Counted from the first letter of the stretch, positions 1 through 6,572 are shown. The stretch: 7,386 nucleotides of DNA from an uncultured Methanobrevibacter sp. (GCA_902795935.1 CADBMS010000261.1:1-7386), one strand, 5' to 3'. Program-made: numbers and translations. The notes: generated from the letters alone by a model not told the origin.

Positions 1-52
1 AAAAAAAATAACTTTATCTATTAAGAAAAAAATTATAAAATTTTTCTTAATA
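1..52 (-). terminator. Hairpin and T-run terminator of the nicotianamine synthase gene
   Basis: Positions 19-30 and 41-52 form a perfect 12-bp inverted repeat around a 10-base loop. Read on the minus strand, it is followed after a short gap by a run of eight T (positions 8 to 1). The hairpin straddles the TAA stop codon at 33-35, so the last few codons form one arm. Archaeal termination depends mainly on the T-run, and the hairpin may instead stabilise the 3' end. The first bases of the window may also belong to something further left that cannot be seen. Confidence 0.7.
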
Positions 53-851
53 AAACACTGGTGTTATTAGTATTGCCAATAGGTAATAACATAACTTCTT
101 TGTGGAAACCACGTAAAACCTTATCTGTTAAAGGTGCGTATAAAATAGCCCTCATACCACTATAAGTACGAACCAATACTGGGTTTATATCATCTACCAG
201 GCTCCAAACATTAGCAAAAACTCTTTCTTTAGGCTCAGCAAAAGCAGCAACCATAACAATGTCAAAATCAATATCTTTTAAACTGGTTTCATCACCAACA
301 ATAATTTCGATGTTGTCAGATAATCCTAGTTTATCAATAACTTTTCTGCTTAATTTAGCAATATCTTCTTGAATTTCAATACCAATGCATTTGCAAGCAA
401 ATTTTTTATAAAACATAATTAATGTTAGTGGTAATGGGCCACTACCAATAAATACGAAAGTTTTATCCTTAAAATTTGCTAATTTTGATTCATTAGTGAG
501 TAAACCTTCATAACGTTCATAAAAATGAAAATCTTTTAATACGGCATCAGCATCATCAGAATTAATAATGCGATTGGCAATGTCTGTTTCTAATCTAGCC
601 CCGATATATAGATAAAATTTTCTAATCAATTTTAAAGCTTTATTCATACGGTCGTCATCTAAAATATGTTTTGCTGAATCAAAATCAATTTCGTCATCAT
701 GGGCAATAATTTCAATTTCATCTAATTTTTTTGTAATTTCATTTAAATCAACATCATCTAGTGAATTAATATCTTTTAATGAATCGACGCCATATTCTTC
801 TAAATCATTTGCAATTTCTTTGATTTTTGCCCAGTATTTCCAACAGCTCAT
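33..851 (-). CDS. Nicotianamine synthase-like protein (thermonicotianamine synthase type)
   Basis: This 272-residue soluble protein is full length for archaeal nicotianamine synthases. The family condenses aminobutyrate units from S-adenosylmethionine; the Methanothermobacter thermautotrophicus enzyme adds them to glutamate, giving thermonicotianamine, a metal chelator. Residues 1-125 form the helical N-terminal domain and about 130-260 the Rossmann methyltransferase-like domain. The SAM loop FIGSGPLPLT (residues 134-143) is the hallmark shared with plant enzymes. Other family blocks are IDFDSAKHILDD (55-66), VGDET (185-189), VAAFAEPKERVF (201-212) and VRTYSGMRAILYAP (227-240). From memory of the Methanothermobacter sequence, its key Glu81 and Tyr107 align with E88 and Y114 here, so it looks catalytically intact. 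The start at 851 gives the MSC N-terminus seen in that homologue and has GTGAT three bases upstream. The gene diverges from an ABC metal/peptide importer, suggesting a metallophore role. The family call is secure; the exact amino-acid substrate and metal are unknown. Confidence 0.93.
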   Translation of the reverse strand: MSCWKYWAKIKEIANDLEEYGVDSLKDINSLDDVDLNEITKKLDEIEIIAHDDEIDFDSAKHILDDDRMNKALKLIRKFYLYIGARLETDIANRIINSDDADAVLKDFHFYERYEGLLTNESKLANFKDKTFVFIGSGPLPLTLIMFYKKFACKCIGIEIQEDIAKLSRKVIDKLGLSDNIEIIVGDETSLKDIDFDIVMVAAFAEPKERVFANVWSLVDDINPVLVRTYSGMRAILYAPLTDKVLRGFHKEVMLLPIGNTNNTSVLLRKIL

Positions 852-909
852 ATTATCACGTAATATATTTAGATAATATTTTATGTTGTTGCTCTTTTAT
901 AACTTTTTA

Positions 910-924
910 TTTAGGAATCCTAAA
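910..924. promoter_or_regulatory. Palindrome TTTAGGA-A-TCCTAAA, candidate operator
   Basis: This is a perfect 7+1+7 palindrome with a GC-richer core in otherwise AT-only surroundings. It lies 59-73 bases upstream of the synthase start codon and about 25 bases downstream of the putative TATA element, so it would overlap the transcription start. The TTAGG...CCTAA arms resemble half-sites bound by DtxR-family metal-dependent repressors. That resemblance is inference and no regulator gene is in the window. Confidence 0.45.
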
Positions 925-935
925 ACTTTATTAAA

Positions 936-951
936 ATATATTTAATGGTTT
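936..951 (-). promoter_or_regulatory. Putative archaeal promoter (BRE/TATA) for the synthase gene
   Basis: Read on the minus strand, AAACCATT (951 to 944, BRE-like) is followed directly by AAATATAT (943 to 936, TATA-like). A start about 25 bases downstream would fall near 910-915, giving a leader of roughly 60 bases. In such AT-rich DNA, TATA-like strings are common, so this is a candidate chosen by its purine-rich upstream element and its distance. Confidence 0.4.
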
Positions 952-1151
952 AAAGTAGTATAATGTGATGTAATGGTTCTTATTAATTTGTTTATTTTTT
1001 GTTAAACTTTAATTATCTTAATAATTTATAAAAAAAATTTATTATGGTTTTATTGTGTAATTGACAGTCTATTATTTAAATTATTTTTTTTAATAAATTG
1101 TTTCTATATTTTTATTTTGAAATTTTTATTACTTTATATATAAATAACTTA

Positions 1152-1210
1152 AAAATAAGTAATAATTAATACTTTTTTTTGAAAATAAGTCCTTTTGTAT
1201 TACTTTTTTT
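1152..1210. repeat. Spaced inverted repeat upstream of the operon promoter
   Basis: Positions 1152-1164 and 1198-1210 are inverted copies of 13 bases with one mismatch. The core AAGTAATA/TATTACTT is exact, and the arms are separated by 33 bases. The right arm ends just before the putative BRE at 1211. It could be a regulator site or chance in AT-rich sequence; part of the match is A/T run. Confidence 0.25.
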
Positions 1211-1226
1211 AGAAAATGTTATATAT
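1211..1226 (+). promoter_or_regulatory. Putative archaeal promoter (BRE/TATA) for the transporter operon
   Basis: AGAAAATG (1211-1218) resembles an archaeal BRE and is followed by TTATATAT (1219-1226). A start near 1247-1251 would give a leader of about 75 bases. A second TATA-like string, TTTATAAT at 1274-1281, would give a short leader of about 20 bases and cannot be excluded. Confidence 0.45.
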
Positions 1227-1250
1227 TCATTAATTTAATAAATAATTTTC

Positions 1251-1293
1251 AATTGTTATTAAAAAATTTTATTTTTATAATCAAATAACAATT
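1251..1293. promoter_or_regulatory. Inverted repeat AATTGTTATT / AATAACAATT, candidate operator
   Basis: Two exact 10-bp inverted arms (1251-1260 and 1284-1293) are separated by 23 bases, with arm centres 33 bp apart, about three helical turns. The repeat begins at the start predicted from the 1211-1226 promoter, and its arms flank the alternative TATA-like string at 1274-1281. Either placement suits a repressor of the importer operon. It does not match the GTATGA/TCATAC arms of the E. coli NikR site, so the regulator is unknown. Confidence 0.4.
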
Positions 1294-1323
1294 ATTTAAA
1301 AATTTTATTATGAGTGTGTGATA

Positions 1324-2946
1324 ATGGATGAAAAATACATTATTGGAATAATTGCTGTAGTAATAATTGCAGTTATTGGAGGATTTTCTCTCATGGGTGG
1401 ATCAACTTCAGTTGAAAGAGCTGATAATGAACTGGTAGTTTGTCCTGATAGTCATGGGGAAGAACCAGAAGACGGATTTGATCCAATACTGGGTTGGAAT
1501 TATTATGCAGAACCGCTAATACAATCGACATTGTTAAAAATGACAAGAAATATGGAATATAAAGGTGATTTGGCTACTTCTTGGGAAAATAATGCTGATT
1601 TCACTGAATATACTGTGAAATTAAGAGATGATGTTAAATTCACTGATAACTCTACTTTGGATGCAGAAGACGTTGTTTTCACATATAATGAAGCTAAAAA
1701 AAGTGGTGCTAGTTTAGATTTAAGCAGTATGGATAATGCAACTGTAGTGGATAAAACTACTGTAAAATTCACATTAAACAAACCAGATTCTACTTTTATC
1801 GATAAACTTGCTTATATTGGTATTGTTCCATCAGATTCATATGTGAATGGAACTTATGGTTCTAATCCAATCGGTTCTGGTCCATTCAAATTTGTACAAT
1901 GGGATAAAGGACAACAAGTTATTTTAGAGAAAAACACAGATTATTATGGAACTCAACCAAAATTTGACAAATTAACTATGGTATTTTCACAAGATGAGGC
2001 TGCATTTAATGCTGCTAAAAATAAAGAGGTTGATATTAGTGCAGTACCATTAACTTATGCAAATGAAACTATAGATGGATACAAAATGTATCTCATGGAT
2101 ACTATAGATGTAAGAGGAATCCATTTGCCTGTTGTTAATAATACTGGTGAAACAACTGAAGATGGAAGTCCAATAGGTAATAATGTAACTGCGGATGAAT
2201 CTATAAGAAAAGCTTTAAATTATGGTATAAACAGGAAATCAATTGCTTCTGGAGCTTTAAATGGTGTAGGTGTACCTAACTATGATGGAATTGCACATTT
2301 ATTACCATGGGCAAATAAAGATGCTGAAATTAAAGATGGTGATGTTGAAAAAGCAAAACAACTTCTAAAAGAAGGAGGATGGGAAGATACTGATGGTGAT
2401 GGAATTGTTGAAAAAGACGGTTTAAAAGCATCATTTGATTTATACTATTCCTCATCTGCTTCAGAAAGACAAGCAATTGCAGTAACAGTTTCTGAACAAG
2501 CTAAAGAATTTGGAATTGAAATAAATCCTAAAGGTTCTAACTGGGATGAAATGGATAAAATTAAAAACTGTCAACCTATAGTTTGGGGATTCGGTTCAAC
2601 TGACCCGTCTACAATGTGGTCCGAGTATTATAGTGATCAAGCTGGTGTAGGATACAATAACCCTGCATTTATAAATAATAGTGCTGTTGATGCTCACATT
2701 GATGCAGCTATGACATCTGACCGTAATGCGTCTTATTCTGAATGGTCTAAAGCATCATGGGATGGAACAACAGGTATTTCACCTAAAGGTGATGCTGCAT
2801 GGTTATGGGTTGGAGAAATTAAGTATGGATACTTTGTTGATGAAAGTTTAGATATTTCTAATGATACTGCATTATTACAACCACATGGTGGAGATGTATT
2901 TAGTAATATCTATGATTGGTCTCGTACATCCTCAATTAAAAAATAA
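1324..2946 (+). CDS. ABC transporter substrate-binding protein, SBP_bac_5 family (NikA/CntA/DppA-like)
   Basis: This 540-residue extracytoplasmic receptor would deliver nickel, a metal-chelate or a peptide to the adjacent permeases. Residues 5-26 are one hydrophobic helix with no lipobox cysteine after it, so it is probably held in the membrane by an uncleaved anchor. The mature domain starts near residue 35. Family landmarks are the FDPILGW block (52-58), YTVKLRDDVKF (96-106), IGSGPFKF (183-190), IRKALNYGINR (294-304) and an Asp-rich loop DTDGDG (355-360) resembling a calcium-binding loop. The FDPILGW region resembles nickel/metallophore-class receptors more than classical dipeptide receptors, but ligand residues cannot be assigned by eye. 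ATG at 1324 was chosen; in-frame GTG at 1318 is the alternative, adding two residues. The ribosome site is poor, since GTGAT at 1318-1322 sits only one base from the ATG. It is first in a five-gene operon and is followed by a hairpin that may favour its expression over the permeases. Confidence 0.88.
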   Translation: MDEKYIIGIIAVVIIAVIGGFSLMGGSTSVERADNELVVCPDSHGEEPEDGFDPILGWNYYAEPLIQSTLLKMTRNMEYKGDLATSWENNADFTEYTVKLRDDVKFTDNSTLDAEDVVFTYNEAKKSGASLDLSSMDNATVVDKTTVKFTLNKPDSTFIDKLAYIGIVPSDSYVNGTYGSNPIGSGPFKFVQWDKGQQVILEKNTDYYGTQPKFDKLTMVFSQDEAAFNAAKNKEVDISAVPLTYANETIDGYKMYLMDTIDVRGIHLPVVNNTGETTEDGSPIGNNVTADESIRKALNYGINRKSIASGALNGVGVPNYDGIAHLLPWANKDAEIKDGDVEKAKQLLKEGGWEDTDGDGIVEKDGLKASFDLYYSSSASERQAIAVTVSEQAKEFGIEINPKGSNWDEMDKIKNCQPIVWGFGSTDPSTMWSEYYSDQAGVGYNNPAFINNSAVDAHIDAAMTSDRNASYSEWSKASWDGTTGISPKGDAAWLWVGEIKYGYFVDESLDISNDTALLQPHGGDVFSNIYDWSRTSSIKK

Positions 2947-2959
2947 TTAAATAAAATAG

Positions 2960-3001
2960 TTGGGTTATTAATTTAACTCAATTTTTATTTTTTTTATTTT
3001 A
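2960..3001 (+). terminator. Intra-operon hairpin plus T-tract (candidate attenuating terminator)
   Basis: TTGGGTTA (2960-2967) pairs with TAACTCAA (2974-2981), an 8-bp stem with one G-U pair and a 6-base loop. A tract that is almost all T runs from 2982 to about 3000. It lies in the 70-base gap between the receptor and the first permease. No obvious new promoter follows, so it probably gives partial termination or a stable 3' end that leaves more receptor than permease message. Confidence 0.55.
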
Positions 3002-3016
3002 TAGGGGTCATATTAT

Positions 3017-4009
3017 ATGATGAAAAATGAAAAATTACTTAAATTTTTAGGAAAAAAACTAATTAGATTTATAATATTAATTATTTTTGTAATATTATTG
3101 AGTTTTCTCTTAATAGACTTGTCTCCTATTAATCCTGTAAAAACTTATGTTAGTAATATGATTGTTTCTCAAGAACAAATAGCTGCATTAGAAGCTTATT
3201 GGGGTGTAAATCAACCAATTACAACTAAATTAGTGAATTGGTTAGGAAATATTATTCATGGTGATTTAGGAACATCTTTAATTTTCAGAATGCCTGTAGT
3301 TGATGTTATTAAAGAAAGATTCACTGCATCGTTGATTTTAATGTTAACATCTTGGTTATTTTCAGGAATTTTAGGATTTATTTTGGGAGTTATTGCTGGT
3401 TTTAAAAAAGATACAATTATTGATAAGGTAATAAAAGTTTATTGTTATATTTTACAATCTGCACCAACATTTTGGATAGCCTTAATTATTCTTATGATAT
3501 TTGCAGTTTATCTTGGTTGGTTCCCTACAGGTTTAGGAGTTCCAATTGGTACTTTAAGTGAAGATGTATCATTTTTAGATTGGTTAAAACGTTTAATATT
3601 ACCAATGATTACATTAAGCATTATAGGTGTTGCATCTATTGCATTATTTACAAGAGATAAATTAATTGAAGTAATGAATACTGATTATTTCTTATTTTCA
3701 AAAGCTAGAGGTGAAAGTGGTTGGAATTTAATTAAAAGACATGGTATAAGAAATATTTTATTACCTGCAATTACATTACAATTTTTAGGATTTTCTGAAT
3801 TGTTTGGTGGAACAGTACTTGTAGAACAAGTATTCACTTATCCTGGTATTGGACAAGCTGCAGTATCAGCAGGTCTTAGAAGTGATGTTCCCCTATTATT
3901 AGGTATTGTTATTTGTAGTACAATATTTGTGTATTCTGGTAATTTAATAGCAGATATTGTTTATAATTTTGTAGATCCTCGAATCAAAGAAGGTGAAGAT
4001 AATGGTTAA
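3017..4009 (+). CDS. ABC transporter permease, DppB/NikB type
   Basis: This 330-residue inner permease is of normal length for the family. There are six predicted membrane helices at about residues 15-35, 102-128, 142-166, 192-212, 247-270 and 290-315. A large extracytoplasmic loop follows helix 1 and contains YWGVNQPITTKLVNWLG, typical of the DppB/NikB N-terminal domain. The cytoplasmic coupling loop at about 227-250 (SKARGESGWNLIKRHGIRN) is the EAA motif that docks on the ATPases, and FTYPGIG (273-279) is also characteristic. GGGGT at 3004-3008 is a ribosome site eight bases before the ATG at 3017; ATG at 3020 is an equally possible start. Its last eight bases overlap the next permease, implying coupled translation and a heterodimer. 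The fold does not tell nickel from metallophore or peptide, so the substrate depends on context. Confidence 0.9.
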   Translation: MMKNEKLLKFLGKKLIRFIILIIFVILLSFLLIDLSPINPVKTYVSNMIVSQEQIAALEAYWGVNQPITTKLVNWLGNIIHGDLGTSLIFRMPVVDVIKERFTASLILMLTSWLFSGILGFILGVIAGFKKDTIIDKVIKVYCYILQSAPTFWIALIILMIFAVYLGWFPTGLGVPIGTLSEDVSFLDWLKRLILPMITLSIIGVASIALFTRDKLIEVMNTDYFLFSKARGESGWNLIKRHGIRNILLPAITLQFLGFSELFGGTVLVEQVFTYPGIGQAAVSAGLRSDVPLLLGIVICSTIFVYSGNLIADIVYNFVDPRIKEGEDNG

Positions 4010-4859
4010 CCCCAATAAAAATAAAAGTTTAAACCCTCTTTCAAAAATAAATTTAAGAACTAAAACTTTATTAATAATTGGATTAACCATATTAATTTTA
4101 GTTTTAATAGTTATTTGTAGTTTTTTCATTGATTCTAAAGAGATAACAACAAATTTCCTTATTATTAATCAACCTCCTTCATTTGAACATTTGTTTGGAA
4201 CTGATTGGTTAGGTAGGGACATGTTTACTCGTACTATTAAAGGTTTAGGTTTGAGTATTCAGATTGGTGCATGTGCATCATTATTAAGTAGTGCAATAGC
4301 TATTGTTTTGGCATTTATTGGAAGTATTAATCAAAAATTTGATACTTTTGTAGCTTGGTTTGTTGATTTGTTTCTATCAATTCCACATATATTATTAATA
4401 ATTTTAATCTCTATTTCATTAGGTGGTGGAGCATTAGGTGTAACTATAGGAGTTGCATTTACTCATTGGACATCTCTTACAAGAGTTTTAAGGGCCGAAA
4501 TAAAACAAATTAACACATCAGATTTTGTTAAATTATCTGAACGTTTTGGTAAATCTAGATTGTGGATTGCAAAAGAACATATTTTACCTTTAGTTATTAC
4601 ACAGATTATTGTTGGAACAATTTTAATTTTCCCTCATGCAATCATGCATGAAGCTAGTGTAACCTTTTTAGGTTTTGGTTTATCACCTCATGAACCTGCT
4701 ATTGGTATTATTTTGGCTGAATCTATGAAATATCTTGCAACAGGTAATTGGTGGTTAGCTTTATTCCCAGGTTTAGCTTTATTGATAATAGTTTTATTGT
4801 TTGATATAGCTGGAGAAAACATTAAGAAGATACTTGATCCTACAAGTGCAAATGATTAG
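4002..4859 (+). CDS. ABC transporter permease, DppC/NikC type
   Basis: This 285-residue second permease would pair with the upstream one to form the channel. The motif HLFGTDWLGRDMFTR (residues 63-77) is diagnostic of DppC/NikC proteins. Hydrophobic helices lie at about 21-43, 84-108, 118-140, 143-160, 197-215 and 250-270. The EAA coupling loop is at about 175-196 (VKLSERFGKSRLWIAKEHIL) and departs from the usual AARALG-type core by having LSERFG. LGFGLSPHEPAIG (223-235) is another family block. ATG at 4002 is preferred because AGGTGA (3991-3996) sits five bases upstream; that ribosome site lies inside the preceding gene, and the two genes overlap by eight bases. An in-frame GTG at 3993 lies inside the ribosome site and is less likely. 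Confidence 0.9.
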   Translation: MVNPNKNKSLNPLSKINLRTKTLLIIGLTILILVLIVICSFFIDSKEITTNFLIINQPPSFEHLFGTDWLGRDMFTRTIKGLGLSIQIGACASLLSSAIAIVLAFIGSINQKFDTFVAWFVDLFLSIPHILLIILISISLGGGALGVTIGVAFTHWTSLTRVLRAEIKQINTSDFVKLSERFGKSRLWIAKEHILPLVITQIIVGTILIFPHAIMHEASVTFLGFGLSPHEPAIGIILAESMKYLATGNWWLALFPGLALLIIVLLFDIAGENIKKILDPTSAND

Positions 4860-4863
4860 GGAG
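4858..4863 (+). promoter_or_regulatory. Ribosome binding site AGGGAG for the first ATPase
   Basis: AGGGAG overlaps the TAG stop of the second permease (4857-4859). It is five bases before ATG 4869 and eight before ATG 4872, so it supports translation but does not decide between the two adjacent in-frame starts. Confidence 0.6.
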
Positions 4864-4868
4864 TTTTT

Positions 4869-5819
4869 ATGATGAATAAATTGTTAGATGTAGAAAATGT
4901 TTCTATTTCATTTATACAATACACTGCAGGTTTAAATCAAAGAGATTTAAAAGTTATAACGGATTTAACTTTAGATGTGTCTGAAGCTGAAATTTTAGCT
5001 GTTTTAGGATCTAGTGGTTCTGGTAAAAGTCTCCTTGCACATGCAATTTTTGGTATTTTGCCTGAAAATGCTAATTTGAGTGGAACTATTAAGTATGGGG
5101 GTAAAGTATTATCTCAAAAGGATAAAGAAGAAATAAGGGGTAAAGATATTGCTTTAATCCCTCAATCTGTGAATTTTTTAGATCCTTTAATGAAGATATC
5201 TGATCAAGCAATAGGATATACTGAAAATGATAATGAAAAGAAAGAAAAAAAGATTAAACAGAGAAAAATATTTGAACAGTATAATTTGGGTCCTGAAGTT
5301 GATGATATGTATCCTTTCCAGTTATCGGGGGGTATGGCAAGAAGAGTGCTTGTTTCAACAGCATTGCTTTCAAAACCTAAATTAGTTGTTGCAGATGAAC
5401 CAACACCTGGTTTGGATCAAAAAACTGTTAAAGAAACATTGAATCATTTTAAAAAGATGAAAGAGGATGGTGTTGGAGTTCTTTTAATTACTCATGATAT
5501 ACATGCTGCTTTGGAGATTGCCGATCGTATTGGAATATTTTATGCAGGCTATGTTATAGAAATTGCTGAGAATAAAGATTTTTCAGGTGATGGTGAAAAT
5601 TTACTTCATCCTTATACTAAGGCATTGTATAATGCATTACCTGCTAATGGATTTAAATTAACTAAGGGTCATCAACCATTACATGGTGAAATTCCTAAGG
5701 GATGTCCATATTATGATAGGTGTGAAATACGATTGGACAAATGTAGTGAAGAACGACCTCAATTAATAAACCTGGGTAATAAGAAAGTTAGATGTTTTAA
5801 ATATGAGGATGGTGTTTAA
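4869..5819 (+). CDS. ABC transporter ATP-binding protein, DppD/NikD type, with C-terminal four-cysteine domain
   Basis: This 316-residue cytoplasmic ATPase would power the importer. All nucleotide-binding motifs are intact: Walker A GSSGSGKS (47-54), Q-loop PQS (98-100), signature LSGGM (152-156), Walker B LVVADEP (172-178) and switch His209. After LHPYTKALYNALP (246-258) comes the oligopeptide/dipeptide C-terminal domain, with cysteines at 279, 285, 292 and 309. In DppD-type proteins equivalent cysteines have been seen holding an iron-sulfur cluster, so one is likely here. The gene follows the second permease after nine bases and precedes the second ATPase by two. The starts at 4869 and 4872 differ by one Met. 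The partner ATPase lacks this C-terminal domain, so the pair is asymmetric. Substrate is not readable from the ATPase; by context it is metal, metal-chelate or peptide. Confidence 0.92.
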   Translation: MMNKLLDVENVSISFIQYTAGLNQRDLKVITDLTLDVSEAEILAVLGSSGSGKSLLAHAIFGILPENANLSGTIKYGGKVLSQKDKEEIRGKDIALIPQSVNFLDPLMKISDQAIGYTENDNEKKEKKIKQRKIFEQYNLGPEVDDMYPFQLSGGMARRVLVSTALLSKPKLVVADEPTPGLDQKTVKETLNHFKKMKEDGVGVLLITHDIHAALEIADRIGIFYAGYVIEIAENKDFSGDGENLLHPYTKALYNALPANGFKLTKGHQPLHGEIPKGCPYYDRCEIRLDKCSEERPQLINLGNKKVRCFKYEDGV

Positions 5820-5821
5820 AG

Positions 5822-6436
5822 ATGGAACTCATAGGAAAAAATATTTCATTCAAATATAGTTCATCTAAAGGCTATCTTTTAAAAGATATTAATGTAAAAT
5901 TTAGTAATGATAAAATATTTGGTTTAGTTGGGGATAGTGGTAGTGGTAAGTCAACATTATGTAAAATATTATCTGCATATATTCGAAATTATGAGGGTAA
6001 TGTAACTTTAGATGATAATAATTTACCCAAAAAAGATTTTTGTCCTGTACAATTAATTTATCAACACCCTGAAAAGGTAATGAATCCTAAATGGAAAATG
6101 ATTAAAATATTATCTGAATCTTGGAATGTTGATGAAGATCTTTTATCAGAATTTGGTATCCAAAATTCTTGGATGAAACGTTTTCCTCAGGAATTATCTG
6201 GTGGTGAACTTCAAAGATTTTCTGTTTTAAGAGCTTTGAATCCTATGACTAAATTTTTAATTGCAGATGAGATGACCACTATGCTTGATGCAATCACTCA
6301 AGTACAAATATTAGAATCTGTTTTAAAAATAGTTAAAGACCGTAAAATGGGATTTTTACTTGTTAGTCATGATATGGATTTAGTAAGCACTATTTGTGAT
6401 GATATAATTTATTTAAAAGATATTAATAATGTTTAA
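5822..6436 (+). CDS. ABC transporter ATP-binding protein, DppF/NikE type, short form
   Basis: This 204-residue ATPase is the expected partner of the upstream one. Motifs are complete: Walker A GDSGSGKS (37-44), Q-loop YQHP (80-83), signature LSGGE (125-129), Walker B FLIADE (145-150), D-loop region MLDA and switch His183. It ends about 20 residues after the switch His, so it is just the nucleotide-binding core. Usual NikE/DppF proteins are some 50 or more residues longer and often carry the Cys-rich C-terminal domain. No frameshift is evident and the stop sits inside a clean terminator hairpin, so the short form looks genuine. GGTG (5811-5814), inside the end of the previous gene, is seven bases before the ATG, and the intergenic gap is two bases. 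It is the last gene of the operon. Confidence 0.9.
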   Translation: MELIGKNISFKYSSSKGYLLKDINVKFSNDKIFGLVGDSGSGKSTLCKILSAYIRNYEGNVTLDDNNLPKKDFCPVQLIYQHPEKVMNPKWKMIKILSESWNVDEDLLSEFGIQNSWMKRFPQELSGGELQRFSVLRALNPMTKFLIADEMTTMLDAITQVQILESVLKIVKDRKMGFLLVSHDMDLVSTICDDIIYLKDINNV

Positions 6437-6453
6437 TTAATATCTTATTTTTT
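6417..6453 (+). terminator. Hairpin and T-run terminator of the transporter operon
   Basis: AAGATATTAAT (6417-6427) pairs perfectly with ATTAATATCTT (6436-6446), an 11-bp stem with an 8-base loop. The T-rich stretch TATTTTTT follows to 6453. The hairpin spans the TAA stop at 6434-6436, mirroring the arrangement at the end of the synthase gene. Confidence 0.75.
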
Positions 6454-6572
6454 AACTTAATCAGGTATTAATTCAAAATATTGTGCAATTATTTTGACAT
6501 GAATTTCTAAACATAATTCATTAATTAGTGTCAGATTATGTAAATCAATTTAAAAAAAGTTTACATTTAAGT

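Larger units (their letters stand above)
852..1323. other. Divergent intergenic region between the synthase and the transporter operon
   Basis: This is a 472-base, extremely AT-rich stretch with no credible reading frame on either strand. It holds putative BRE/TATA elements for the leftward synthase gene (936-951) and the rightward operon (1211-1226, alternatively 1274-1281), a 15-bp palindrome (910-924) and two spaced inverted repeats (1152-1210 and 1251-1293). Bases between about 960 and 1150 show nothing I can interpret. The length exceeds what two basal promoters need, which leaves room for regulator binding or long leaders. Confidence 0.8.

Noticed and set aside
852..1323. E. coli-type NikR operator (GTATGA with TCATAC arms)
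   Set aside because: No such pair of arms is present at the right spacing; the symmetric sites found have different sequences.
1503..1781. 92-codon open frame on the minus strand
   Set aside because: It lies wholly inside the receptor gene, has no ribosome site or recognisable family, and is explained as the antisense shadow of a real coding region.
3993..4001. GTG at 3993 as the start of the second permease
   Set aside because: It falls inside AGGTGA, which is better read as the ribosome site for ATG 4002.
3944..4129. 61-codon open frame on the minus strand
   Set aside because: It overlaps the junction of the two permease genes, and its hydrophobic, Lys/Ile-rich translation is a shadow of AT-rich coding sequence.
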